Counted from the stretch's first letter, positions 35,424 to 44,886 are shown. The stretch: DNA of 64,000 nucleotides from Clostridiales bacterium (GCA_003533505.1 DQGD01000006.1:1-64000); one strand, 5' to 3'. The notes: a model not told the origin generated them from the letters alone. Translations and numbers: made by a program.

Positions 35424-37928
35424 ATGAAAAAGAAAACCGTTTATTTGTCAGTTGCGTTTATATTCGCGTGTTTGCTCTTGTGCGCGGCGGCGTTCGGCGC
35501 GGTGTGCGATTTCACGGCGCATGCCGAAAACGCCGGCGGCGGAATTTACGCGCGCTTCGGCGACGTGACCGCCGTGTACTGCGACGAAAGCGGCTTTGCG
35601 GTCGCGGACGAAAACGGCTTTTATTTCTATAAAAACGGCACTGACAAGGTGGAAATCCCCGAACTTGCCGGCGCGGTCGCGCTGCTCGGCGACAAGGAGG
35701 CGCGGTTCGCGGTAAAAGGCGGCAAGGTGTACGCCTACACGGTGGACGCACCCGAAAGCGGCGCGTTCGCTCCGCAGTCTATTATCGGCGACGAGAGCTT
35801 TATGGTAAGCTTCGCCGCGATGGGCGACGGGGCGATTTACTGCGCCTCGAAAACCGAGATAAGAAAGTACGGCGTTTCGGGCGAACGCGATTCGGCGTTC
35901 TCCTCACCCGAGCTTGGCGGCAAAAACATTGTCGGGCTGGCTGCGGCGAATGGCAAGGTTTACTACTCGGTCAATAAAAACAAAAGCTATTCGGATATTT
36001 ACGAAACGGGCGGCACGTTGCTGGCGACGGTCAGGTCGGACGGCGCGATTGCAGGCGGCGGAAGCTCTGTCTACTCGATTCTGCGCGGCGGAAGAGTCGC
36101 GGTCGTGGGCTTCGACGGCGAAAGCGCGATAAACGACAACGACTACGCGGTGGCAATCTACGCCGACAAAAACGGCGCTCTCTGTTACGCCACCGACATC
36201 GGAGAAATCCTGCGGCTGGACGGCTCGAGCGGCGCGGAAACGGTGCTTGCGGCTTCCGAAAGCTCGCGCGACGGCTATTACTCGCAGCCGTCCTACGCCG
36301 TGGCGAGAATGGGCAAGCTTGTGATATGCGACACTCTGAACGACCGCATAGCCGTGCTCGGCAGCGGCGACCGCTCGGTTCGCTCGGTAAAAATTTCGGG
36401 CGGCAAGGAGGTTCTTTCCGTTCACGACGGAACGTACCGCGAGCTTCCGCGTCCCACGGCAGCGCACATAGACAACTGCGGCAATATTTACGTTGCCTAC
36501 GCGGCGAGAAAAATCGCCGTCTTTGACTCCGAGCTTCAGGGCTACGCGACGTACTCCTGCCCGAGCGACGCGAGCGGCAAAATCACCGCGCTGACGGGCG
36601 ACAACCGAAACAACGTTTACGCGCTGGTCGGCGGCGTTGTGTATAAAATTACGACGTCCGGCGGCGAAGCGGCGTTTACACGCGTCTTTGACGGCGCGGA
36701 CACAATCGCGTTCGCGGCAGGCGGCGACAAAATGTATTACTCGTCGGGCTCCGTCGTCTACTCCGTTCCGCTCGAAAAAATCGGCGACGGAAGCGCGGCG
36801 GCAAGCGTGGCGTTCACCGCTCCCGGCAGGGTTTCGGCAGTGGCTGTCGACAGAGCCGGCAATGTCTTCTGCGCGGCGGCAAGCGGCTCGGGCACCGATA
36901 TTATCCGTCATGACTCCGAGGGCGACGCAGTGATTTACACCGCGCCCTCCGACAACGCCGCGATTTCGATTTCGCTCACCCAAAGCGGCGGCGCGAGCTA
37001 CGGCGACGTCGTAGTCGCCGACGGCGGCAACAGTAAAATCGTCGTTATCGACGGAAGCGAGGTCGGAGTAAATCTTTCGGTGGGCGCGACTCCCGAGGTT
37101 CGCCCCTACGACAGAGAGGGTATCGTGCGGCGCACAATCAACGCTTGCTCCGTTTACGGCACGCCCAACGAAACCGACGCGATTTCGCACGTCGGCGCGG
37201 ACGCGGAAATCCTTGCGGCTAAATACGACGTTGACGGCTTCCCCGACTACTCCTACGTCTACTATGAGGACAAAATCACCGCAAAGCTCGTGCGAGGCTT
37301 CGTCTTTAAGTCCAATCTGAGCGAGCCTGCGGATTACGCCGAGCCGCCTGCCGAAACGGGCTACGTTTACGGCGACGGCAGCACGCTCTACGATATGCCC
37401 TCGATTTCCGCAGACCCCGTTATTAAAAATATCCCCAAAAACACGCATCTGAAGCTTTTACCGTTCACCGACTACACATCTTCCGGCACGCGCTGGTACC
37501 GCGTGGTCACCGACGACGACAACGCGAGCTACGGTTATATTCCCGTGAGCGCGGTTTCGGTGCGCGGCTTTGTTCCCGACGGCGCGCGTCCGCAATACAA
37601 CGCCGTGATTAAGTCGTACAACGGCTCGGTGGGCGCAAAAACGTACTCATTAAACGCCGACGGAAGCTACTCGGAAATCGAACAGTCGTTTTTGCTGACG
37701 GGCACCAAGGTGGAAGTCGTGGGCGCGTTCGACACCTCGGAGAAGTACACGCAAATCAAGTACTTCGACGACCGCCTCGGCACTTGCTCGTGTTATGTCG
37801 AAACGGTGTATATCGACTATAACAACGTTTCGGTGGTGCAAATCATGGCAATCATAATCGCCGTGATAACCGCGATACTGCTCGTGCTGTTGCTCGTGCG
37901 CATATACATGAAAAAACGCAAAATCTGA
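35424..37928 (+). CDS. Membrane-anchored extracellular protein with beta-propeller-like and SH3-like domains
   Basis: 834 residues from MKKKTVYL (AAGGTG nine bases upstream; a GTG at 35412 is less likely). N-terminal signal peptide ends near AHA around residue 34. Residues about 40-550 are repetitive beta strands with NHL/propeller-like turns (for example NCGNIYVAYAARKIAVFDSE and RNNVYALVGGVVYKI). Residues about 570-790 look like three SH3-like modules. One transmembrane helix near the end is followed by a short KKRK tail, so the bulk is outside. A wall-sensing or wall-associated role is possible but is inference. It is not recognised as a named family. Confidence 0.7.
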   Translation: MKKKTVYLSVAFIFACLLLCAAAFGAVCDFTAHAENAGGGIYARFGDVTAVYCDESGFAVADENGFYFYKNGTDKVEIPELAGAVALLGDKEARFAVKGGKVYAYTVDAPESGAFAPQSIIGDESFMVSFAAMGDGAIYCASKTEIRKYGVSGERDSAFSSPELGGKNIVGLAAANGKVYYSVNKNKSYSDIYETGGTLLATVRSDGAIAGGGSSVYSILRGGRVAVVGFDGESAINDNDYAVAIYADKNGALCYATDIGEILRLDGSSGAETVLAASESSRDGYYSQPSYAVARMGKLVICDTLNDRIAVLGSGDRSVRSVKISGGKEVLSVHDGTYRELPRPTAAHIDNCGNIYVAYAARKIAVFDSELQGYATYSCPSDASGKITALTGDNRNNVYALVGGVVYKITTSGGEAAFTRVFDGADTIAFAAGGDKMYYSSGSVVYSVPLEKIGDGSAAASVAFTAPGRVSAVAVDRAGNVFCAAASGSGTDIIRHDSEGDAVIYTAPSDNAAISISLTQSGGASYGDVVVADGGNSKIVVIDGSEVGVNLSVGATPEVRPYDREGIVRRTINACSVYGTPNETDAISHVGADAEILAAKYDVDGFPDYSYVYYEDKITAKLVRGFVFKSNLSEPADYAEPPAETGYVYGDGSTLYDMPSISADPVIKNIPKNTHLKLLPFTDYTSSGTRWYRVVTDDDNASYGYIPVSAVSVRGFVPDGARPQYNAVIKSYNGSVGAKTYSLNADGSYSEIEQSFLLTGTKVEVVGAFDTSEKYTQIKYFDDRLGTCSCYVETVYIDYNNVSVVQIMAIIIAVITAILLVLLLVRIYMKKRKI

Positions 37929-37961
37929 AATCGCGGCTAAATCTTCGATATAATTCGATAT

Positions 37962-38003
37962 AAAGCAAAAAGCAACCCGTTATATTAGGGCTGCTTTTTC
38001 TTT
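37962..38003. terminator. Bidirectional terminator
   Basis: Stem AAAGCA.CCC / GGG.TGCTTT with A-run before and TTTTTCTTT after; serves the surface protein gene (+) and the OB-fold gene (-). Confidence 0.75.
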
Positions 38004-38023
38004 AAGTTATTATGGTTTACGCT

Positions 38024-38680
38024 CTACTCGGGGTCGACGGTGGAGGCGATTTCGGCGGCGGAGCGTTCGACGGAGATTTTGCCGACGGACAGCTCGTATG
38101 CCACGCGCTCCTCTATCGTGTCGTCGTCAAGTTTTTTGTTGTACTTACGCGACTGAATTCTGCCGCCGATGACGACGTTTAAGCCGACTTCGGCGTCGCG
38201 CACAAAACGCGCGTTCCTACCCCAGGCGATGCAGGGAATGTAATCGGACTTGTTGTAGCCACGGTTGACGGCGAGCAGCACGTCGCAGATTTCGCGGTTA
38301 AACGGCGTGGTGCGGTACACGGGCGGCTTGCAGATGTAGCCGTTGAGCTCGACTACGTTCGGATTCTGCTCTTCGGCGTCGTATGGAATAAAATCGCGCA
38401 CGAACACCGTGAGCATAAGCTTGCTGTGCTCGTTTTCCAGCTTGTTATAGCTGCGGAACTGCCCCGACAGCGCGACGGGCGAGCCCTCGGACAACTCTAC
38501 TCCGTTCATTATGCGCTCGGACACCGTGACGGGCAGTACGTCCGTCTGTCCGCTGAGGCGTTTGACTTCTATGTAAAACTCGTAAAATCCCTCGCCGAAC
38601 AGCTCGTGGGAGTACTGCGGCTCGCGCGCCACTCGTCCCGACAAAAACACCCTGTTGTTCTTCAAATAGTTCTCGTTCAT
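38024..38680 (-). CDS. Tandem OB-fold single-stranded DNA-binding-like protein
   Basis: 218 residues. Two SSB-like OB folds in tandem: about 1-100 (NNRVFLSGRVAREPQYSHE...GVELSEGSPVALSGQFRS) and 108-205 (NVVELNGYICKPPVYRTTP...IPCIAWGRNARFVRDAEVG). The acidic SSB tip (DDDIPF) is absent; the end is STVDPE. This suggests an accessory ssDNA-binding protein rather than the essential SSB. It lies four bases downstream of the pdaB-like gene and is probably co-transcribed. Confidence 0.75.
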   Translation of the reverse strand: MNENYLKNNRVFLSGRVAREPQYSHELFGEGFYEFYIEVKRLSGQTDVLPVTVSERIMNGVELSEGSPVALSGQFRSYNKLENEHSKLMLTVFVRDFIPYDAEEQNPNVVELNGYICKPPVYRTTPFNREICDVLLAVNRGYNKSDYIPCIAWGRNARFVRDAEVGLNVVIGGRIQSRKYNKKLDDDTIEERVAYELSVGKISVERSAAEIASTVDPE

Positions 38681-38684
38681 CTCT

Positions 38685-39458
38685 CTATCCTTCTATATGT
38701 ATTTGTTTTCCCGTGTGGTCGATTGAGTAATTATCACGATAGATAAGCTCGCCGATCGTCACGAAAGAATAACCTTTGTTTTTCAGTCCTTCTATTATAA
38801 GCGGTAGTGCCTCGACGGTGTGCTCGCCGTCGTTGTGCATCAGAATTATGCTGCCGTTCTGCGCTTTTTTGAGTACGCGCGCCGCGATTTCGCCGGACTT
38901 GAGTCCTTTCCAGTCCAGCGTGTCCACGTCCCACTGAATGGTGTACAGCCCTTTCTCCGTCGCGGTTTCGATAAGGGTATCGTTGTAGTCGCCGAACGGA
39001 GCGCGGAACAAATCGGGTTTTTTGCCCGTGACTTCCTCTATGATTTTCATCGACGCGTCAAGCTCGAGCTCCATCTGGTTCTTGCTGAGCTTGGTCATGT
39101 GCGGATGCGTGTTCGAGTGCGTGCCGATTTCCATTCTGCCGCTGTCCGACAGTTTTTTCAGCGTTTCCGGGTACTTTTCAGCCCAGAAACCCACTGCAAA
39201 GAAGTTCGCCTTTACGTCGTAGCGTTCCAGCGTTTCCAAGATGGCCAGCGTTTTGTCCGCTCCCCAGCTCGCGTCGAACGACATCGCAACCTTTTTGTCG
39301 GGCGTATCAACGCAGTAAATCGGCAGTTTTCTCGTCGTCTTGCCTGCCGCAACTGCATAGGCGCCCGTCGCCCCCACCGCCGCAAGCGAGCCGATCAGCA
39401 ACGCGAGCGCGATTATGCCGCAAAGAATACGTTTCTTCCTTAAAAGTAAAAATTTCAT
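38685..39458 (-). CDS. PdaB-like polysaccharide deacetylase
   Basis: 257 residues. An N-terminal signal anchor (LLRKKRILCGIIALALLIG...) precedes a NodB homology domain. Motif 1 is MSFDASWG (the first aspartate is retained as D), motif 2 is HSNTHPHM (zinc histidines), motif 3 is RAPFGDYN, and the late DVDTLDW and HNDGEHT elements are present. PdaB-type proteins act on spore cortex peptidoglycan in Bacillus and Clostridia. It acts outside the membrane. A TAAAAT -10 and GGAG are visible upstream. Confidence 0.82.
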   Translation of the reverse strand: MKFLLLRKKRILCGIIALALLIGSLAAVGATGAYAVAAGKTTRKLPIYCVDTPDKKVAMSFDASWGADKTLAILETLERYDVKANFFAVGFWAEKYPETLKKLSDSGRMEIGTHSNTHPHMTKLSKNQMELELDASMKIIEEVTGKKPDLFRAPFGDYNDTLIETATEKGLYTIQWDVDTLDWKGLKSGEIAARVLKKAQNGSIILMHNDGEHTVEALPLIIEGLKNKGYSFVTIGELIYRDNYSIDHTGKQIHIEG

Positions 39459-39611
39459 CGAGCTACACTCCGATTTTATCAGATTAGTACCTTAAAAGAA
39501 TGTAAATGTTTGTCGAGCGGGCGCGAAAAAAGTCGAAATCGCCGCGCTTTACGGCAACGTACATTCTCTTTGTACAGTTTTATCGTATTCGACTCGTCCC
39601 GAAAATAGAAC

Positions 39612-39647
39612 GAAAAAACCGAACGAGCCGTTTCGTTCGGTTTGCTG
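39612..39647 (-). terminator. Terminator of the rnf operon
   Basis: Minus strand perfect stem AACCGAACGA / TCGTTCGGTT with TTTTTCG tail, just after rnfB. Confidence 0.88.
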
Positions 39648-39670
39648 TGTTTTTTACTTGCGTTGTTTGA

Positions 39671-40552
39671 TTATTCCGCGGAGCGCTCGCCCGGCTTATA
39701 CGGCGGAATAAGCGGCCGCTCGTCGGGGAACGGCAGTATGCACTTTCTCGGGCATACCTCGGCGCAGTTTCCGCACTTGACGCACTTGTCGTAGTCGATG
39801 ACGGCAAGGTTGTTTATCAGCTTTATCGCTTGCGAGGGGCAGTTCCGCTCGCACTTTCCGCAGCCTATGCAGCCCTTTTCGCACGCGGTCATTACTTCCT
39901 TGCCCCGACACAGGCTGGAACAGGCGACGTAGACTACCGCGTCCACGGGAATTCTGCCTATTATATGCTTGGGGCAAGTCGAGATACACGCTCCGCACGA
40001 GGTGCAAACGCCGTAGTCGACTTTTGCGACGGCATTGTCTTTACTGACGGAAATCGCGTTGTAGCGGCATGCGTCCGAGCAGCTCCCCAACCCCATGCAA
40101 CCGTACTCGCAAGCCTTGCTTCCGCCGGCTAAGATTTCTGCGGACACGCAGTCGCCGTAGCCCTGATACTCGTACTTGTTTTTGCAGAGGTTGCCGCCGT
40201 TGCAGCGCACCACTGCCACGGTTCTTTTCGAGTTGTCGACGGCAAGGTTAAGGATTTTCGCGATATTCGCTTTTCCCTGACGGGACGTGGCGTTGCATTT
40301 CGAGAGATTAGCTTCGCCCTTGACAAGCGCTTCGGCAAAGGCGTCGCAGCCGGCATAGCCGCAACCGCCGCAGTTCGCTCCCGACAGGTGACCGCGCACC
40401 TCGTCAATTCTCGGGTCGCGCTCCACCGCCATTTTCGTGCCGAGAAAGGACAGAAAGAACGCGAGTGCGGCCGCCGCCAGCGACACTATGATTGCCGGCA
40501 GCACGAATTTGACGAACGCGCCTGCCGCTAACATGGTAACGATTGTATTCAT
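39671..40552 (-). CDS. rnfB: Rnf complex subunit RnfB
   Basis: 293 residues. N-terminal membrane segment (about 15-40), the Fe-S domain GANCGGCGYAGCDAFAEALVKGE, and then several [4Fe-4S] ferredoxin repeats (CTSCGACISTCP, CIGCGKCERNCP, CVKCGNCAEVCP). RnfB is the likely entry site for electrons from reduced ferredoxin. It is the last gene in the C-D-G-E-A-B order, with 12 bases after rnfA. Confidence 0.96.
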   Translation of the reverse strand: MNTIVTMLAAGAFVKFVLPAIIVSLAAAALAFFLSFLGTKMAVERDPRIDEVRGHLSGANCGGCGYAGCDAFAEALVKGEANLSKCNATSRQGKANIAKILNLAVDNSKRTVAVVRCNGGNLCKNKYEYQGYGDCVSAEILAGGSKACEYGCMGLGSCSDACRYNAISVSKDNAVAKVDYGVCTSCGACISTCPKHIIGRIPVDAVVYVACSSLCRGKEVMTACEKGCIGCGKCERNCPSQAIKLINNLAVIDYDKCVKCGNCAEVCPRKCILPFPDERPLIPPYKPGERSAE

Positions 40553-40564
40553 AATCCTGCCCTC

Positions 40565-41149
40565 CTAGAACGACAAGCCGCCGAGCCCGGCGAACGCCAT
40601 TGCCATTATTCCCGCGGTGATGAGCGCAATCGGCAAGCCCTTGAAGTACTTGGGCACAGGCGCGGCGTCTACACGCTCGCGTATTCCTGCCATGAGCACG
40701 AGCGCGAGAGTGAAGCCCACTCCCACGCTGAACGAGTGAACGAGCGTGGTTACGAGGTCGTAACCGCCGCTGATGACGTTGTTTGCGGTGCCTAAGACGG
40801 CGCAGTTGGTGGTAATCAGCGCGAGGTACACGCCGAGAGCCTGATACAGCGACGGCGACAGTTTTTTGAGCACTATGTCAAGCATCTGCACGAGCACGGC
40901 GATAATCAGAATGAATACTACCGTCTGGAGGTACGCGTACCCCAGCGGCTCGAGCACATAGTAGTAAAGGAGGTAGCACACGAGCGACGAGATGACGAGG
41001 ACGAACGTGACCGCCACGCCCATTCCCACGCCCGAGTCGAGCTTTTTGCTCACGCCCAAAAACGGACAGATTCCTATCGACTGTACCAAAACTATGTTGT
41101 TTGTGATTACGCCGGCAAGCACTACCGTGATTATTTCGAGGAAGCTCAT
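40565..41149 (-). CDS. rnfA: Rnf complex subunit RnfA
   Basis: 194 residues, six membrane helices. Family motifs NNIVLVQSIGICPFLGVSKK and LITTNCAVLG are present, with the conserved cysteines that hold a membrane [2Fe-2S] cluster shared with RnfE. It forms the ion-translocating core. Its start overlaps the end of rnfE by one base. Confidence 0.96.
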   Translation of the reverse strand: MSFLEIITVVLAGVITNNIVLVQSIGICPFLGVSKKLDSGVGMGVAVTFVLVISSLVCYLLYYYVLEPLGYAYLQTVVFILIIAVLVQMLDIVLKKLSPSLYQALGVYLALITTNCAVLGTANNVISGGYDLVTTLVHSFSVGVGFTLALVLMAGIRERVDAAPVPKYFKGLPIALITAGIMAMAFAGLGGLSF

Positions 41150-41754
41150 TAGTTTTCACCTCCCGTGGCGAACAACGCGCGCGACTTGTGTACGCGCACT
41201 TTTTCCATGACGAAATTGAACAGAGCCATCATCAGTCCGAACACGATAAAACCGCCTGCCGTCGCCTGAAACAGCGTGAGCCCGATTGCGCCCAAGCCCT
41301 GTCTGAGCGCGCCCATGAGCACCAGCGACAGTGTGAAACCTAAGCCCATCGATACGCCGTCGAGCGCGGACAACGCGACGTTGTTCTTGCTCGCGAACGC
41401 TTCCGCTCTGCCCAAAATTATGCAGTTTACGACGATTAGCGGAATAAACGCGCCTATGCTCGCGTTGAGGTCGGGCAGGAACTTTGCGACGAACAGCTGC
41501 ACTATCGTGACGAACGTCGCGATAATCACTATGTACGCCGGCAGTCGCACCTTGTCGGGAATCAGCTTTCTCAATAGCGAAATGAACACATTGCTGCAAA
41601 TCAGCACAAACGCTGTCGCAAGCCCCAGCCCCAGACCGTTCGAGATTGTGTCCGACTTCGCTATCGTGGGGCACGTTCCTAAGACCAGGACGAACACGGG
41701 GTTATTGAGAATTCCGCCCAGCGCGGTTTCTTTGATTTCTTTGCGGTTAATCAT
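41149..41754 (-). CDS. rnfE: Rnf complex subunit RnfE
   Basis: 201 residues, six membrane helices, paralogous to RnfA: NPVFVLVLGTCPTIAKSD and LIVVNCIILGRAEAFASKN. It pairs with RnfA in opposite orientation. Its start overlaps rnfG by four bases. Confidence 0.95.
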   Translation of the reverse strand: MINRKEIKETALGGILNNPVFVLVLGTCPTIAKSDTISNGLGLGLATAFVLICSNVFISLLRKLIPDKVRLPAYIVIIATFVTIVQLFVAKFLPDLNASIGAFIPLIVVNCIILGRAEAFASKNNVALSALDGVSMGLGFTLSLVLMGALRQGLGAIGLTLFQATAGGFIVFGLMMALFNFVMEKVRVHKSRALFATGGEN

Positions 41755-42392
41755 GCCGATTCACCTCCCGTCAGAAGCTCGGTCGCCATATAGTCGGATA
41801 TTGTGACGGCTGCTGCGACGGTGCCTATCGAATAGGTCGCGCCGGTGCCCACCGCTATATCGTCGCCGTTAATCACGCCGCTCTTTCCGATAAGCCCGAT
41901 AAAATCGTCGTGCTTGCCTGCGATTTTCGCGTCCCAATATGACTGCGTTTGCGAATAGCACTTTGTTTTAATAATCTTGCCCGACTTGTCGTAAGCCGTG
42001 AGCATAATCACCGTGCCGTAGGAGCAGTCCGCCTGCGCCTGAACGATGTACGAGCCGGCGTTTTCGCCCTTGACCGCGCGGTAGACCGCAAGCACCTGAC
42101 CCATTTTCACCTTGCCGGCGGCGGACGTTACCGTTTCCTTTTTGTGCTCTTTGTTGACCTTTTTGATGAGCTCGTCCGCGCTTACCGTTTCAAAATACGA
42201 CAGCGTTTCGTCGTCCGCCTTGCCGCCCGTCGGACAAACGAGGCTGAGCTCCCGAGCCATTTTTTCGTCGAGCACCGCTTCGTATTTAAGATACTCGTTG
42301 GCGACGGCGAGAAGCAATACGCACACGAAGCCGATGACGAGCATTACGATGACGGACTTTATCGCGTCCGCGGTCGTTTTCTTCATAGCCAT
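41751..42392 (-). CDS. rnfG: Rnf complex subunit RnfG
   Basis: 213 residues. One N-terminal membrane helix and an extracytoplasmic domain with the flavin attachment motif VGTGATYS (consensus SGAT[ST]), where an ApbE-type transferase links FMN to threonine. It passes electrons between RnfD and the membrane clusters. One base separates it from rnfD. Confidence 0.94.
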   Translation of the reverse strand: MAMKKTTADAIKSVIVMLVIGFVCVLLLAVANEYLKYEAVLDEKMARELSLVCPTGGKADDETLSYFETVSADELIKKVNKEHKKETVTSAAGKVKMGQVLAVYRAVKGENAGSYIVQAQADCSYGTVIMLTAYDKSGKIIKTKCYSQTQSYWDAKIAGKHDDFIGLIGKSGVINGDDIAVGTGATYSIGTVAAAVTISDYMATELLTGGESA

Positions 42393-42393
42393 A

Positions 42394-43491
42394 CTATTTC
42401 GTCGCCTCCTTTGCCGCGGATTCGGGTTTCGCTTTCTTTTTCTTTTCGGGCTTTACATAGCCGAACGGGCGCGGATAGATAAACCTGTCGATAAGCGGAG
42501 TTACGCAATTCATGATGAGTACCGCGAAGCTCATGCCCTCGGGATACGCCGCAAACGTGCGAATCAGCATCGTCAGAAGCGCAATGCCGAACGCGAACAC
42601 ACAGTTGCCCCTGAACGTATTTGGCGAGGTCGCGTAGTCGGTCGCCATGAACACCGCGCCGAACAGCAGTCCTCCCGACATGACGTGCGCAATCATATTG
42701 TAAAACAGCGCGGAGCCCGTGAGGTGCTGTTTGGCAAGTCCGTCGAACAGCAGCGCGAACGCCGCCGCCCACGCGATAATCATGAGCGGCACGCGGAAGT
42801 CTATCGTCTTTCTCAGCGACAGGTAAACGTAGCCGAGAAGTATTGCGATTACGCAGGTTTCGCCCACAGCCGCCGAGCCGACGTTGCCGATAAACATATC
42901 GTAAAGGCCGTCTGCCGTCGCGGTCTTGCTTCCTGCGAGCCACGTTGCGCCCGTTGTAGCCTGAAACCCGAGTCCGATTGTGTCGGACGCGGCGAATTTT
43001 GCGGCGAAAGTCAGGAACAAAAACACTCGCGCCGTGAGCGCCGGATTGGCAAAATTTCTGCCGATGCCGCCGAACAGCTGCTTTACGAGCACGATTGCGA
43101 CGAGCGAGCCGAGCATACACACCAGCACGGTGTCGAAGCTGAACAGTACTCTGCCCGAAGCCGCCGTGACGTTCAAGCCCCATATATCCATGGTTGCCGG
43201 GAGATTGAGCGCGAGCAGCGCCCCCGTGACGAAACACGAGAAGTTCCACACCGACGAGCTCTTTATTCCCTCCTTGCTCCACGCCTTTTTGACCGCCAAA
43301 TCATACAAAAGCTCAAATCCCCAGCACGAAGCGGCGCACACTATCAGGTTGATAATCACATGGTAGCCGAAAAAGAACGTAGCAGCGACCATCGACGGCG
43401 CGAGCGCGATGAGCACGTCCGTCATTATTCCGCGCGTGGAATTGCCCTTTTTCGTTATCTGAGGAGAAGCCGAAACAACGAAGTCCGCCAT
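42394..43491 (-). CDS. rnfD: Rnf complex subunit RnfD
   Basis: 365 residues, about ten membrane helices. The covalent FMN site TTGATWLAG and further motifs SGGLLFGAVFMATDYATSP and FPEGMSFAVLIMN-like (YPEGMSFAVLIMN) fit RnfD/NqrB. The C-terminal tail is Lys-rich (KPEKKKKAKP). Overlaps rnfC by one base. Confidence 0.95.
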   Translation of the reverse strand: MADFVVSASPQITKKGNSTRGIMTDVLIALAPSMVAATFFFGYHVIINLIVCAASCWGFELLYDLAVKKAWSKEGIKSSSVWNFSCFVTGALLALNLPATMDIWGLNVTAASGRVLFSFDTVLVCMLGSLVAIVLVKQLFGGIGRNFANPALTARVFLFLTFAAKFAASDTIGLGFQATTGATWLAGSKTATADGLYDMFIGNVGSAAVGETCVIAILLGYVYLSLRKTIDFRVPLMIIAWAAAFALLFDGLAKQHLTGSALFYNMIAHVMSGGLLFGAVFMATDYATSPNTFRGNCVFAFGIALLTMLIRTFAAYPEGMSFAVLIMNCVTPLIDRFIYPRPFGYVKPEKKKKAKPESAAKEATK

Positions 43492-44795
43492 TATTTTTTC
43501 CTCCCTTTCAGTTGTTTTTTAGCCAGCCTGAACGACTGCACGAGCGTGCGCTTTGCCGGACAAATGTATGTGCACGAGCCGCACTCGATGCAGTTTGCCA
43601 GCCCGTATTTGACGGCGTTGTCTATGTCGCCCGAGCGCGTGTACAAATCGATATACATCGGCATCAGGCGCATGGGACACACTCGCGCGCACCTGCCGCA
43701 ATTTATGCAAGGCGAGGGCTTGCCGGTAAACGCTTCCTCGTCGGTCATGAGAAGCAAGCAGCCCGTGGTCTTGGTGCAGGCGATTGTTCCTCCCGAAACG
43801 GCAGTGCCCATCATCGGTCCGCCGTTTATCATCTTCACCACGCGCGCGCCCTCTTTCAGTCCGCCGCAGTACTCGATTACGTCGTTGTAGAGCGTGCCAG
43901 TACTCACCCACAGATTGGCAGGCTTTTCTATGCCGCCGCCCGTGACCGTCATTATTCTCTTGTAAAGCGGCACGCCTTCCGCTACGGCATAGTACGTCGA
44001 CAGTGCGGTATGCACGTTGGCTACCACTACGCCCACCGCACTCGGGAGCGCGCCGACGGGGATTATCCTGCCCGTAACGCCGTAGACAAGCTGCTTTTCC
44101 GCGCCCTGCGGATATTTGGTAGGGAGCTCCGTCACGATTACGTCGTGCGTTCCGCTCTTTTCTATGTACTCGTTGAGCGCCGAGATTGCCGCTCGCTTGT
44201 TGTCCTCTATGCCGACGTAAACCTTGTCGAGTCCCAGCGACTTGTACAGCATTCTCGCGCCCGAAACGAATTCGCGCGCGTACTCTATCATTATTCTCGT
44301 GTCGCAAGTTATGTACGGCTCGCACTCCGCGCCGTTGATAATCAGCGTGTCGACGGGCACGGGGCTTTTCAGCTTGACGCCCGTAGGAAAGCCTGCGCCG
44401 CCCAAGCCCACTATTCCGGCGAGCGTAATCCTGTCGGTTATCTGCCCGGGCGTGGGGTCTGCAAGCGGCTCGAGCCGCGTTTCCTCGTAGAGCCCGTCGT
44501 TTTCGATGACGACGTGTTCGGCTTTTCCGGTGGGTGTGGGGCGTTTTTCGATGCCCTTGACGACTCCCGAAACCGGCGAGTAGACGTTGCTGCTGATTGC
44601 GCCGTCCGCCTGTCCGATTATTTCTCCCGCTTTCACTCGCTGCCCCGGCGATACCACGGCTACGGCAGGCTTGCCGATGTGCTGCGAAAGCGGAACGTAC
44701 AGCGTCTGCGGCGCAGGCATAGTCGCAACCCGCAAATCCGCCGTCTGCTCTTTCATTCCGTCGGGGTGCACTCCGCCCTTAAATCGATATTGCAA
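43491..44795 (-). CDS. rnfC: Rnf complex subunit RnfC
   Basis: 434 residues. The TTG start is chosen because GGGAGG lies nine bases upstream. NADH-binding Rossmann-like region GLGGAGFPTGVKL (about 128-140), SLBB-type region, and two C-terminal ferredoxin motifs CINCGRCARVCP and CIECGSCTYICP. RnfC binds NADH on the cytoplasmic face. It is the first gene of the operon. An alternative ATG 13 codons later would shorten a conserved N-terminal HP-x-G segment. Confidence 0.95.
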   Translation of the reverse strand: MQYRFKGGVHPDGMKEQTADLRVATMPAPQTLYVPLSQHIGKPAVAVVSPGQRVKAGEIIGQADGAISSNVYSPVSGVVKGIEKRPTPTGKAEHVVIENDGLYEETRLEPLADPTPGQITDRITLAGIVGLGGAGFPTGVKLKSPVPVDTLIINGAECEPYITCDTRIMIEYAREFVSGARMLYKSLGLDKVYVGIEDNKRAAISALNEYIEKSGTHDVIVTELPTKYPQGAEKQLVYGVTGRIIPVGALPSAVGVVVANVHTALSTYYAVAEGVPLYKRIMTVTGGGIEKPANLWVSTGTLYNDVIEYCGGLKEGARVVKMINGGPMMGTAVSGGTIACTKTTGCLLLMTDEEAFTGKPSPCINCGRCARVCPMRLMPMYIDLYTRSGDIDNAVKYGLANCIECGSCTYICPAKRTLVQSFRLAKKQLKGRKK

Positions 44796-44886
44796 GAATC
44801 CAATCCTCCCGTGAAACCACGGCGCGGCATAGAGGCGGCAAATGTACCGTAGTCGCCCGTCCGCGCTTTTTGTGGTGCTGAAAGCA

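Noticed and set aside
35904..37448. 514-codon minus-strand frame opposite the propeller/SH3-like protein gene
   Set aside because: Shadow frame: the plus-strand protein has a signal peptide, membrane helix and its own promoter.
42112..43890. 592-codon plus-strand frame across rnfG-rnfC
   Set aside because: Antisense to well-supported rnf genes, with an Arg/His-rich composition typical of shadow frames.
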